Shown piece by piece: positions 6,660-13,726 of a DNA stretch of 13,726 bases. The notes under the pieces are model-generated. The model was not told where the DNA came from. It saw only the letters and a program-made list of their open reading frames with translations, and did not search any database. This DNA is from 70-18 sp041691815 (GTDB taxonomy: Bacteria; Pseudomonadota; Alphaproteobacteria; Acetobacterales; Acetobacteraceae): assembly GCA_041691815.1 (NCBI GenBank), contig JBEPTZ010000122.1, positions 1 through 13,726 of the forward strand, in the 5' to 3' direction. Made by a program: the position numbers and the translations under genes. Every line of letters starts with the position of its first letter. Position 1 is the stretch's first letter.

Positions 6660-8168
6660 ATGCGCAAGATTCTTGTTGCTGACTGCGAGCAGGAAATCTC
6701 GTCGTTCAACCCATTTCTCAGCCGGTACGAAGACTTCAGCATCCTGCGCGGCCAGGAATTATTCGCGGCACACGCGGATGCCGATAGCTGCGTGCGCGGC
6801 GCCCTGGACATTCTCGGCCGGCGAAGCGACCTCGAACTGGTGCCGGTCTACGGCGCCTCGGCCTGCAGCGCCGGCCCGCTGTCGCGTGATGGGTTCGAGC
6901 GACTGTCCGGCGAATTCCTGGCAGCCCTCGCCGCCGCTGTCACCCCGGATGTGGCGGCGGTCTACCTGTCGCTGCACGGCGCCATGGGTGCGGTCGGCGA
7001 ACTCGACCCCGAGGGCTATCTGCTGGAGCACACCCGCGCCCTGGTCGGCCCCGACATTCCCATCGTGATCTCGCTCGACCTGCACGGCCTGCTGACCGAG
7101 CGGATGCTGTTGAACTGCGACGCCATTGCGGTGTTCCACACCTATCCGCACAATGATTTCACCAGCACCGGGCAGCGCGCGGCCAGGCTGCTGGAGGCCA
7201 TCCTGGACCGCGGCGCCCGGCCGGTGATGGCGCGGGTGTTCATGCCGGCGCTGGTGCGCGGGTCGGAACTGCTCACCGCCACCGGCCGCTACGGCAAGGT
7301 GATCGACCGCGCCCGCGCGATGGAAGCGGGCGGCGAGGCGCTATCGGCGGCGGTGCTGATCGGCAACCCGTTCACCGATGCGCCCGAACTCGGCTCGCAG
7401 GCCCTGGTGGTCACCGACCACGACCCGCAGGCGGCCCGGCGCCTGGCGATGGAACTGGCCGACCGGTTCTGGGCCGATCACGCCAGCATGCTGGCGGACC
7501 TCGTGCCGCTGCCCGAGGCGATCGCCGATGCCGCCATCCAGCCCGGCCCGGTGACCTTCACCGACGCCGCCGACGCCCCCAGCAGCGGCGCCTCCGGCGA
7601 CAGCAACACGATCCTGGCAGCGCTGCTCGCGGCAGGCTATCGCGGCCGGGTGATCATGCCGATCGTCGATGCACCGGCCGCGCAACGGGCGCACGCCGCC
7701 GGCATCGGGGCGCGGCTCAGTCTGTCGCTCGGCGGCACCGTCGACCCGGCGCGGTTTCCGCCGCTGCAACTGGAGGTCGAGGTCGAGCGCCTGGGCGACG
7801 GCGAGTACGTGCATGAGGTATCGCGGATGCCGGCGCATGCCGGGCCCACTGCGGTGCTGCGCCATGGCGACATCCGCATCGTGGCGATCAGCCGAGCGGT
7901 GTTCATGATGGACCGCGCGATCTTCCTGGCGCACGGCCTGAACCCGGAGGACGCCGATATCATCGTGGTGAAGTCGCCAGGTGCCGCGATGCGCTACTTC
8001 ACCTTCGCGTGCCGCAACTACGTGCTCGACATCCCCGGTGCGACATCGGCCAACCTCAAGAGCCTGGGGCACCGCGTATGCCGGCGCCCGATGTTCCCGC
8101 TCGATGAAAATGTCACCTTCGACCCGAAAGTCGAGATCTACCCCACCAGATTGGGAACGCTCGGATGA
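6660..8168 (+). CDS. M81 family (MlrC-like) metallopeptidase
   Basis: A 502-residue protein of the M81 family, whose founding member MlrC hydrolyses linearised microcystin; most relatives have unknown substrates. Candidate metal and catalytic residues visible are H106 in YLSLHGAMG, D140 and H142 in LDLHG, and H160 and H164 in HTYPHND, all in family order. The C-terminal domain has the expected SGASGDSNTILAALL and KSPGAAMRYF segments. The N-terminal motif, usually HETN(T/S)F, reads QEISSF (11-16): the glutamate is kept and the histidine is replaced. ATG at 6660 gives the normal N-terminus. The gene heads the enzyme cluster, 37 bp upstream of the fold-II PLP gene. A role in hydrolysing an amide or peptide-like bond of the imported compound is inferred. 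Confidence 0.88.
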   Translation: MRKILVADCEQEISSFNPFLSRYEDFSILRGQELFAAHADADSCVRGALDILGRRSDLELVPVYGASACSAGPLSRDGFERLSGEFLAALAAAVTPDVAAVYLSLHGAMGAVGELDPEGYLLEHTRALVGPDIPIVISLDLHGLLTERMLLNCDAIAVFHTYPHNDFTSTGQRAARLLEAILDRGARPVMARVFMPALVRGSELLTATGRYGKVIDRARAMEAGGEALSAAVLIGNPFTDAPELGSQALVVTDHDPQAARRLAMELADRFWADHASMLADLVPLPEAIADAAIQPGPVTFTDAADAPSSGASGDSNTILAALLAAGYRGRVIMPIVDAPAAQRAHAAGIGARLSLSLGGTVDPARFPPLQLEVEVERLGDGEYVHEVSRMPAHAGPTAVLRHGDIRIVAISRAVFMMDRAIFLAHGLNPEDADIIVVKSPGAAMRYFTFACRNYVLDIPGATSANLKSLGHRVCRRPMFPLDENVTFDPKVEIYPTRLGTLG

Positions 8169-8205
8169 AGCAACGCCCGGTAGCCCTGGCGCATGGCGTG
8201 CTGCG

Positions 8206-9225
8206 ATGATCTGCGCCGGGCAGCAGCGGGTGCGTTTGGTGCATCTGCCGACGCCGTTGGAGGCAGCGCCCCGGCTGTCCGCGGCGCTCGGCATCAATCT
8301 GCTGATCAAGCGCGAGGACCTCACCGGCCTCTGCGTCGGCGGCAACAAGTCCCGGCTGCTGGAGTTCGCGATCGGATCGCTGCGTGGTCAGGGCGTCGAC
8401 ACGCTGATCGGCTATGCCGCCGAACAATCCAACAAGCTGCGCGATATCGCGGCGGTGGCCGCGCGCTGCGGCATGCGGGCGATCCTGCTGATCCCCGGCC
8501 CGCCGCCGCCGGACGGCCAGCCACTGCAGGGCAACCGGCTGTTGTTCGATATCCTCGGCGCCGATGTGCGGGTGGTGCCTCCGGGGCTGGACCAGGCCGC
8601 GGTCATGGCGGCGCAGCAGGCGGTGCGCGACGAGGTCGCCGGCGCCGGCGGCCACCCGGTGATCCTCGACCGCAACCTCGCCTACGGCATCGACGCCACT
8701 ATCGGCTATGTCGATGCCGCCGAAGAACTGCATCAGCAACTGGCGGCCTCGGCGGCTGCGCCGCATTCGGTGTTCATCGCCGCCGGCGGCGGCATGACCG
8801 TGGCCGGGCTGGCGCTGGGACTGAAGCATCTCGGTTCGCCGGCGCGGGTAAACGGCGTCTGCATCGCGACCCATGCGGCCGAACTGGCGCCGCAGATCGA
8901 ATTTCACGCCAGGCGCGCCGCCGAGCGGCTGCAGCTTGCCACCCGCCTGAATGCTGCCGACCTGACGCTGCTGGATGATCAGGTCGATAGCGGCTACGGC
9001 GTGGTAACGCCTGCCCTGGTCGAGGTGATCCGCCGCTTCGCCCGCCTGCACGGCATGGTCATCGACCCGGTCTACAACGCCAAGGTGGCGCTGACGCTGG
9101 TCGAGCAGGTGGCGGCTGGCCGCATCCCCAAGGGCGCCACCGTGGTCTATGTCAACACCGGCGGCGGCCCGGCGATCTATGAGTCCGCAACGGCATTATC
9201 CGCCGGCGCGGCACAGCGGAGCTAG
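8206..9225 (+). CDS. Fold-II PLP enzyme, D-cysteine desulfhydrase/ACC deaminase-like
   Basis: A 339-residue enzyme of the D-cysteine desulfhydrase, ACC deaminase and L-cysteate sulfo-lyase family. It begins with LPTPLEAAPRLS, then KREDLTG and GGNKSR, where K48 is the expected Schiff-base lysine. The C-terminal end has DPVY (287-290) and NTGGGPAIY. Residues usually used to judge specificity differ: QSN is followed by K77 where relatives have His or Gln; N291 stands where ACC deaminase has Glu295; T318 stands where it has Leu322. This argues against ACC deaminase and leaves beta-elimination of a D- or modified amino acid as the best guess. The start is taken as ATG 8206, with only a weak ribosome binding site; GTG 8230 is an alternative. 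It sits 7 bp before the second SelA-like gene. Confidence 0.82.
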   Translation: MICAGQQRVRLVHLPTPLEAAPRLSAALGINLLIKREDLTGLCVGGNKSRLLEFAIGSLRGQGVDTLIGYAAEQSNKLRDIAAVAARCGMRAILLIPGPPPPDGQPLQGNRLLFDILGADVRVVPPGLDQAAVMAAQQAVRDEVAGAGGHPVILDRNLAYGIDATIGYVDAAEELHQQLAASAAAPHSVFIAAGGGMTVAGLALGLKHLGSPARVNGVCIATHAAELAPQIEFHARRAAERLQLATRLNAADLTLLDDQVDSGYGVVTPALVEVIRRFARLHGMVIDPVYNAKVALTLVEQVAAGRIPKGATVVYVNTGGGPAIYESATALSAGAAQRS

Positions 9226-9232
9226 GCAGCCA

Positions 9233-10474
9233 ATGACCGTCACCAGCCGCGAATCCAACAGCGAGCACGCCGATATCCGGGTCCGCCTCGGCGCCGATCC
9301 GGTCATCAACCTCACCGGCACGCTGACCACGCTGGGCGGCATCAGCGCCCGGCCCGAGGCGATCGCCGCCGCTGCCGAGATCATGGCGCGCGGCGTCGAC
9401 ATCGTTGAATTGCAGGCCTGCGCCAGCCGCGTCATCGCCGAAATCACCGGCGCCGAGGCCGGCTTCATCGCCGCCTGCAGCGCCGCCGGCCTTTGCATGG
9501 CGATGGCCGGGGCGATGACCGGCGACCGCACGGCGGCCATCGAACGCCTGCCCGACACCCAGGGCCTGAAGAACGAGGTGGTGATCCAGACCGGCCATCT
9601 GGTGAATTACGGCCACCCGATCGAACAGGATATCCGCCTCACCGGGGCGCGGGTGGTGGCGTTCGGCGCGGTGAATTCGGCATCGCAGGCGCAGCTTGCC
9701 GGGGTGATCGGACCCAACACCGCCGCCGCACTTTACGTCGTCAGCCATCACTGCGCACCGGACGGCCAGATCCCGTTCGCCGATTTCGCCAGGCTGTGCC
9801 ACGCCCGGGGCGTTCCGGTCATCGTCGACCTGGCCGCCGAATACGACCTGACCGGCTATCTGCGGGCCGGCGCCGATATCACCGTCCACAGCGCCCATAA
9901 GTTCCTCGGCGGCGCCACCGCCGGGGTGGTGGCCGGCCGCAAGCCGCTGGTGCGGGCCGCCTTTCTGCAGAACTACGGCATCGCCCGGCCGATGAAGGTG
10001 GGCAAGGAGGGCATTGCCGCGGCCATCGTCGCCCTGCAGACCTTCATCGCCGAGGACCGCGCGGCCATCCGCGCCGCGCTGCACAAGCCGCTGCTGCGCT
10101 GGCGCGCGGCGGTGGCCGACCTGCCCGGCATCGGCGCCGAACTCGATCCCGACCCCACCGGCAACCCGTTCGACCGCCTGCGCATCACCATCCAGCCCGG
10201 CGCCGGCTGCGAGGCGGTGGACGTGGTCCATGCGCTGGAAACCGGCACCCCCTCGATCCGGGTGCGCACCCACCAGATCGAGCACGGCTCCTTCGTGATG
10301 GACGCCCGCTCGCTGGGCGCGGCCGAGCAGGACATCGTCGCCGACCGCCTGCGGGCCGCCATCGCCGAGGCCCGCCGCAACCAGGGCGAGGGCCAGGCGA
10401 ACCGGGTGCAGGCCTGGAAGACCCGCCGCGCCAGCGCCCTGAGCCGCTGGCCCGACGCCGAGCCGCCACATTGA
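9233..10474 (+). CDS. SelA-like PLP-dependent enzyme (fold type I), copy 2
   Basis: A 413-residue paralogue of the enzyme encoded divergently at 1005-2219. The predicted PLP lysine is K223 in HSAHKFLGG and the ring-nitrogen aspartate is D199 in VIVDLAAEYD. In the block 102-142, 35 of 41 residues match copy 1 by direct comparison, while the N- and C-termini differ more. Both proteins end near a shared WPD tripeptide; this copy has a few residues beyond it. ATG 9233 lies 7 bp after the previous stop with a GGAG 11 nt upstream. Its stop overlaps the TTG start of the next gene (TTGA). The SelA-like group includes ammonia-lyases and related enzymes; no tRNA-Sec machinery is nearby, so selenocysteine synthesis is unlikely. 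Position in the enzyme cluster points to catabolism. Confidence 0.88.
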   Translation: MTVTSRESNSEHADIRVRLGADPVINLTGTLTTLGGISARPEAIAAAAEIMARGVDIVELQACASRVIAEITGAEAGFIAACSAAGLCMAMAGAMTGDRTAAIERLPDTQGLKNEVVIQTGHLVNYGHPIEQDIRLTGARVVAFGAVNSASQAQLAGVIGPNTAAALYVVSHHCAPDGQIPFADFARLCHARGVPVIVDLAAEYDLTGYLRAGADITVHSAHKFLGGATAGVVAGRKPLVRAAFLQNYGIARPMKVGKEGIAAAIVALQTFIAEDRAAIRAALHKPLLRWRAAVADLPGIGAELDPDPTGNPFDRLRITIQPGAGCEAVDVVHALETGTPSIRVRTHQIEHGSFVMDARSLGAAEQDIVADRLRAAIAEARRNQGEGQANRVQAWKTRRASALSRWPDAEPPH

Positions 10475-11409
10475 GCGGGACGGCGAAATTTCTGGAACCA
10501 CCCGGCCCCGGCGAACGCCCGACGCTGTGGGAATTCATCTCCAACGACGTGCGCACGCTGGCCGGCCTGTTCCTGCTGCCGACCGTCGTCGTGCTCACCT
10601 GCGTCGTGCTCTACCCGTTCATCTACGCGCTGGTGCTGAGCTTCCAGGACAAGACCGCCGGGCTGCCCGCCAAGTTCATCGGCCTGCGAAACTACAGCGA
10701 GCTGCTTTCCGACCCCGATTTCGTGCAGATCTTTTACAACACACTCTGGTACACCGGCGCCGCCGTCAGCATCAAGTTCACCATCGGCCTCGCCTCGGCG
10801 CTGGTGCTGAACCAACCGCGCCGCTTCAACGGCCTCTATCGCACCATCCTGTTCATCCCCTGGGCGGTGCCGACGGTCATCGCCTCGCTGGTCTGGCTGT
10901 GGGTCTACAACGAATTCAACGGCCTGCTGAATCTGGTGCTGGTCGACCTGGGCGTGCTCGACTACGGCACCGCCTGGCTGGCCGAGCCGAAATGGGCGAT
11001 GTGGGCGGTGATCGCGGTCGTCGTCTGGAACGGCACCCCGTTCTACACCATGCATTTCCTCGCCGGCCTGCAGGCCATCCCCAAGGAACTCTACGAAGCC
11101 GCCGGAACCGATGGCGCCGGCGTCCTGCGCAAGTTCTGGCACGTCACCATCCCGTCGCTGATCCCGGTGTTCACCATCACCGTCATGCTGTCCACGGTGT
11201 TCACCTCAACCAGCATCGTGGTCGTCAACATCCTGACCAACGGCGCCCCGGCCAACCTCACCCAGATCCTGCCGAACGACGCCTTCAACGTCACCACCGC
11301 GGCCGGACGGATGGGCCTGGGTTCGGCGATCAACATGGTGCTGTTCCCGTTCCTGGTGGTGTTCATCATCCTGCTCACCCGCCGCCTGCTGCGAAAGGAC
11401 GGCGAATAA
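10471..11409 (+). CDS. CUT1-type sugar ABC transporter, permease 1
   Basis: A 312-residue permease of the MalF/UgpA type. A hydrophilic N-terminus of about 28 residues precedes the first membrane segment (about 30-57). Further segments lie near 93-113, 124-147, 175-198, 228-250 and 280-305. The EAA loop, EAAGTDGAG (209-217) followed by KFWHVTIP, is intact and would dock on the MalK-like ATPase. The TTG start (10471) overlaps the TGA stop of the SelA-like gene as TTGA, a layout that favours translational coupling; no strong ribosome binding site is seen. The next permease starts 4 bp after its stop. Confidence 0.88.
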   Translation: MSGTAKFLEPPGPGERPTLWEFISNDVRTLAGLFLLPTVVVLTCVVLYPFIYALVLSFQDKTAGLPAKFIGLRNYSELLSDPDFVQIFYNTLWYTGAAVSIKFTIGLASALVLNQPRRFNGLYRTILFIPWAVPTVIASLVWLWVYNEFNGLLNLVLVDLGVLDYGTAWLAEPKWAMWAVIAVVVWNGTPFYTMHFLAGLQAIPKELYEAAGTDGAGVLRKFWHVTIPSLIPVFTITVMLSTVFTSTSIVVVNILTNGAPANLTQILPNDAFNVTTAAGRMGLGSAINMVLFPFLVVFIILLTRRLLRKDGE

Positions 11410-11413
11410 CCCG

Positions 11414-12259
11414 ATGATCCTGTCGCAAAACGCCTCCACACGCCTGATGCGCGCCGTCGGCGGGCTGATCCTGCTGATCCTGATCGTCTGGACGCTGGCG
11501 CCGCTGTACTGGATGCTGGCCACCTCGCTCAAGCACAAATCGGACATCTACGGACCGACTGCGACACTGTGGCCGTCGCGCCCGACGCTGGAGAACTACC
11601 GCATCCTGTTCGCGCAGACCAATTTCCTGATCTATTTCCGCAACAGCCTGATCGTCGGCGCGGCAACCACGCTGCTCTCGATGGTCATCGCCGCCCTCGG
11701 CGCCTATGCCCTCACCCGGCTGCGCTTCCCCGGTCGCCGGTTCGCCGCCCGTGCCCTGGTCTACACCTACCTGATGCCGAGTTCGCTGCTGTTCATCCCG
11801 CTGCTGATCATCATCCGCTCGGTCGATCTGCAGAACACCCTGCAAGGCCTGGTGTTCGTCTATCTCGGCTTCACCGTGCCGTTCTGCACCTGGCTGCTGA
11901 TGGGCTATTTCATGTCGATCCCGATCGAGCTTGAGGAATCTGCGATGATCGACGGCTGCAGCCGGCTCGACGTGCTGATCCGCATCGTGCTGCCGTTGAC
12001 GGTGCCGGCGCTGGCCGTGGTTGCCTTCTTCTCGTTCACCTTGTCCTGGAACGAGTTCATCTATGCCTCAGTGCTGGTCACCGACGTTGATGTGCGCACC
12101 ATCCCCACCGGCATCCCCAGTTTCGTCGTCGGCGACGTGTTCTTCTGGGGCCCGATGATGGCGTCAACGCTGATCAGCGCCATACCGCCGCTGGTCGTCT
12201 ACTTCGTGTTTCAACGTTTCCTGATCACCGGCCTAACTCTCGGCGCCGTCAAAGGCTGA
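11414..12259 (+). CDS. CUT1-type sugar ABC transporter, permease 2
   Basis: A 281-residue permease of the MalG/UgpE type, partner of the previous one. Membrane segments occur near residues 13-36, 78-100, 112-135, 145-168, 192-215 and 245-270. The EAA loop reads EESAMIDGCS (174-183), followed by IVLPL. ATG 11414 lies 4 bp after the preceding stop, so coupling is likely. Family relatives move sugars, polyols or glycerol phosphodiesters, but CUT1-type systems near amino acid enzymes may carry other solutes; the substrate is not readable. Confidence 0.9.
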   Translation: MILSQNASTRLMRAVGGLILLILIVWTLAPLYWMLATSLKHKSDIYGPTATLWPSRPTLENYRILFAQTNFLIYFRNSLIVGAATTLLSMVIAALGAYALTRLRFPGRRFAARALVYTYLMPSSLLFIPLLIIIRSVDLQNTLQGLVFVYLGFTVPFCTWLLMGYFMSIPIELEESAMIDGCSRLDVLIRIVLPLTVPALAVVAFFSFTLSWNEFIYASVLVTDVDVRTIPTGIPSFVVGDVFFWGPMMASTLISAIPPLVVYFVFQRFLITGLTLGAVKG

Positions 12260-12278
12260 CCCGCCGCAGCCAAGAACC

Positions 12279-12324
12279 ATCCAACAGGCCAAAACTATCC
12301 AACAGGCCAAAACTATCCAACAGG
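12279..12324 (+). repeat. 18-bp tandem repeat before the binding protein gene
   Basis: The unit atccaacaggccaaaact is present twice without mismatch (12279-12296, 12297-12314), then 10 bases of a third copy (12315-12324), where it runs into the GGGAGGA ribosome binding site. The repeat is less GC-rich than its surroundings and lies wholly in the 76-bp gap between permease 2 and the binding protein. It is a candidate for slippage-driven length variation, for protein binding, or for lowering structure near the start site. Confidence 0.9.
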
Positions 12325-12335
12325 GAGGAACGAAA

Positions 12336-13661
12336 ATGAGCAAAACAACCTACTCACGCCGCCTGGTCGGAAAATTCGGCATCGCCACCGCGGTCGGGCT
12401 GTCGGCGCCATTTCTTGGCGTCCGCACCGCCCAGGCCCGCGATGCCAAGCTGGTGTTCTGGCTGCAGCCGAACTTCAACAAGGTCGCTGATGACCTGCTG
12501 GTCACCCAGACCATGGAATACGCCGCCTCCAAGGGGCTGAGCAAAAGCGACGTCCGCATCGAGACAGTTCCCGGCGGCGAAGTCTCTAAGCGCATGGCCG
12601 CCGCACTGGAAACCGGCTCGCCGCCCGATGTCACCCGCGCCAACGAGGAAGACCTCACCAAATGGGGATCGGACGGCCACCTGTCCGATGTCACCGCCAT
12701 CGTCAACGAGATGAAAGCCCAGAACGGCGGCATCAACGAAGGCTCGCTGCCCGGCGCCATCTATGACGGCGGCATCCGCGGCGTGCCGATGGGCATTGCC
12801 GCCAACGCCGCCCATGTCCGCGCCGACAAGTTCAAGGAAGCCGGCTATGACGGGCTGCCGCCGACCTGGGAGGAATTCATCGAGGCGGCAAGAAAAATCA
12901 CCAAACCGCCATTCTACGCCTACGGCATGGCGCTCGGGCTGACCCCGTCGGACAGCCTGGGCGATGTGATGTCGGTGGTGACGGCCTACGGCGGCACCTT
13001 GATCGACGCCCAGAACAAGCCCGCCTTGCAGAGCGACGGCACGGTCGCCGCGTTCAAGGTGATCAACGACATGTACAACAAGTACAAGATCATCCCGCGT
13101 GGCAGCCTGAGCTGGGACAACTCGGGCAACAACAAGGCCTACCAGTCCGGCCAGGTCGCCTATGCCTTGAACCCGACCAGCATCTATTCCAGCCTGATCA
13201 CCGACAACAGCCCGTTCCTCGCCGACACCATCCTCGACCGCCCGCCCGGCGGCCCCGCCGGCCGCTTCAGCACCGCCTCCACCGACAGCTACAGCGTGTT
13301 CAAGAAAGCCCCCGACCAGGAACTGGCGATGGGCCTGGTGCGGCATTTCATGCTGCCGGAGAACTATTCGCGCTTCATCGTCCTGGCCGGCGGCCGGTAT
13401 TTGCCGATCTACCCGGCCCAACTCGCCGATCCGTTCTGGGACAAGCCGGCCTTCCAGGGCCTCAAGGCTGCCGCCAAAACCGCGCAGTCGAGCTACGCCC
13501 CCGGCCTGCTGACCCCGGCGCTGGCCGAAGTCGTCAATCGCAATCTGGTCATCCAGGAGGTGCAGAACATGCTGGTGAAAGGCAAGGACCCGGCCCAGGC
13601 AGTGGCCGACGCGCAGAAAACCATGGTCGCCGTGTTCAAGCGCCTCGGCCAACCGACCTGA
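12336..13661 (+). CDS. CUT1-type ABC transporter, extracellular solute-binding protein
   Basis: A 441-residue family 1 binding protein, the usual partner of MalF/MalG-type permeases. The N-terminus has a twin-arginine-like signal (YSRRLVGKFGIAT), a hydrophobic stretch and a likely cleavage site after AQA (about residue 34). The mature protein opens with KLVFWLQPNFN and has the family's GVPMGIAANAAHVRADKFKEAG (hinge, residue region 150-170), with PPTWEEF following. GGGAGGA at 12323-12329 with 6-nt spacing fixes ATG 12336. It is the last gene of the block, and an AT-rich hairpin repeat starts 8 bp after its stop. A binding protein gene at the distal end with its own strong ribosome binding site fits the need for high expression. 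Confidence 0.92.
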   Translation: MSKTTYSRRLVGKFGIATAVGLSAPFLGVRTAQARDAKLVFWLQPNFNKVADDLLVTQTMEYAASKGLSKSDVRIETVPGGEVSKRMAAALETGSPPDVTRANEEDLTKWGSDGHLSDVTAIVNEMKAQNGGINEGSLPGAIYDGGIRGVPMGIAANAAHVRADKFKEAGYDGLPPTWEEFIEAARKITKPPFYAYGMALGLTPSDSLGDVMSVVTAYGGTLIDAQNKPALQSDGTVAAFKVINDMYNKYKIIPRGSLSWDNSGNNKAYQSGQVAYALNPTSIYSSLITDNSPFLADTILDRPPGGPAGRFSTASTDSYSVFKKAPDQELAMGLVRHFMLPENYSRFIVLAGGRYLPIYPAQLADPFWDKPAFQGLKAAAKTAQSSYAPGLLTPALAEVVNRNLVIQEVQNMLVKGKDPAQAVADAQKTMVAVFKRLGQPT

Positions 13662-13668
13662 TCGCTGG

Positions 13669-13713
13669 AAGGAAGAATCTTCTTTTTGTGAACAAAAAGA
13701 AGCAAAAAAACTT
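13669..13713. repeat. AT-rich hairpin repeat, right copy
   Basis: A perfect inverted repeat with 10-bp arms (13679-13688 and 13693-13702, cttctttttg / caaaaagaag) and a tgaa loop is preceded by aaggaag (13669-13675) and followed by caaaaaaactt. The layout matches the copy at 14-55 in the same orientation, but the outer stem has changed on both sides. It begins 8 bp after the last stop and may help end or stabilise the operon transcript, though an A-tract rather than a U-tract follows the stem on the plus strand. Confidence 0.65.
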
Positions 13714-13726
13714 TTCATCCGCGCTG

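Noticed and set aside
8206..9225. ACC deaminase
   Set aside because: The Glu and Leu positions that mark ACC deaminase are Asn291 and Thr318 here.

Overview
The window reads as a chromosomal segment of a GC-rich alphaproteobacterium. Strong codon bias, GGAGG-type ribosome binding sites, TTG/GTG starts and Tat-like signal peptides on the binding proteins all fit. The AT-rich hairpin repeats at both ends remind me of dispersed repeats in Acetobacteraceae, but that placement is a recollection and not proven here. No phage, transposase, tRNA, rRNA or CRISPR sequence was found.

Layout. Positions 1-82 hold an AT-rich hairpin repeat. A small GFA-family zinc protein gene (83-475, minus) follows. About 530 bp (476-1004) then contain no convincing gene but include a 50-bp near-perfect palindrome at 914-963. 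A SelA-like PLP enzyme gene (1005-2219, minus) is divergent from a long co-directional plus-strand block (2356-13661). That block runs in order: a complete polar amino acid-type ABC importer (binding protein, two permeases, ATPase; 2356-5406); a MalK/UgpC-type ATPase (5475-6572); an M81/MlrC-like metallopeptidase (6660-8168); a fold-type II PLP enzyme of the D-cysteine desulfhydrase/ACC deaminase family (8206-9225); a second SelA-like PLP enzyme, clearly a paralogue of the divergent one (9233-10474); and two carbohydrate-type permeases and their binding protein (10471-13661). A second copy of the AT-rich hairpin repeat follows the last stop codon by 8 bp.

How it may work together (inference). 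The gaps are short and several starts overlap the preceding gene, so most of the 11-kb block probably forms one or two transcripts. It encodes two importers of different superfamilies, a metal-dependent amide or peptide hydrolase, and, with the divergent gene, three PLP enzymes suited to deamination, elimination or racemisation. The simplest reading is an uptake and catabolism module for a nitrogen-containing small molecule, such as an unusual or D-amino acid conjugate or an amino-sugar acid. The substrate cannot be read from the sequence. No regulator or downstream sugar or keto-acid enzyme is present in the window.

The points most worth pursuing are this unusual gene combination with divergent SelA-like paralogues, atypical active-site residues in the M81 and fold-II PLP enzymes, the hairpin repeat family with compensatory stem changes, the 50-bp palindrome, a strong hairpin between a binding protein gene and its permease gene, and an 18-bp tandem repeat just upstream of the last binding protein gene.
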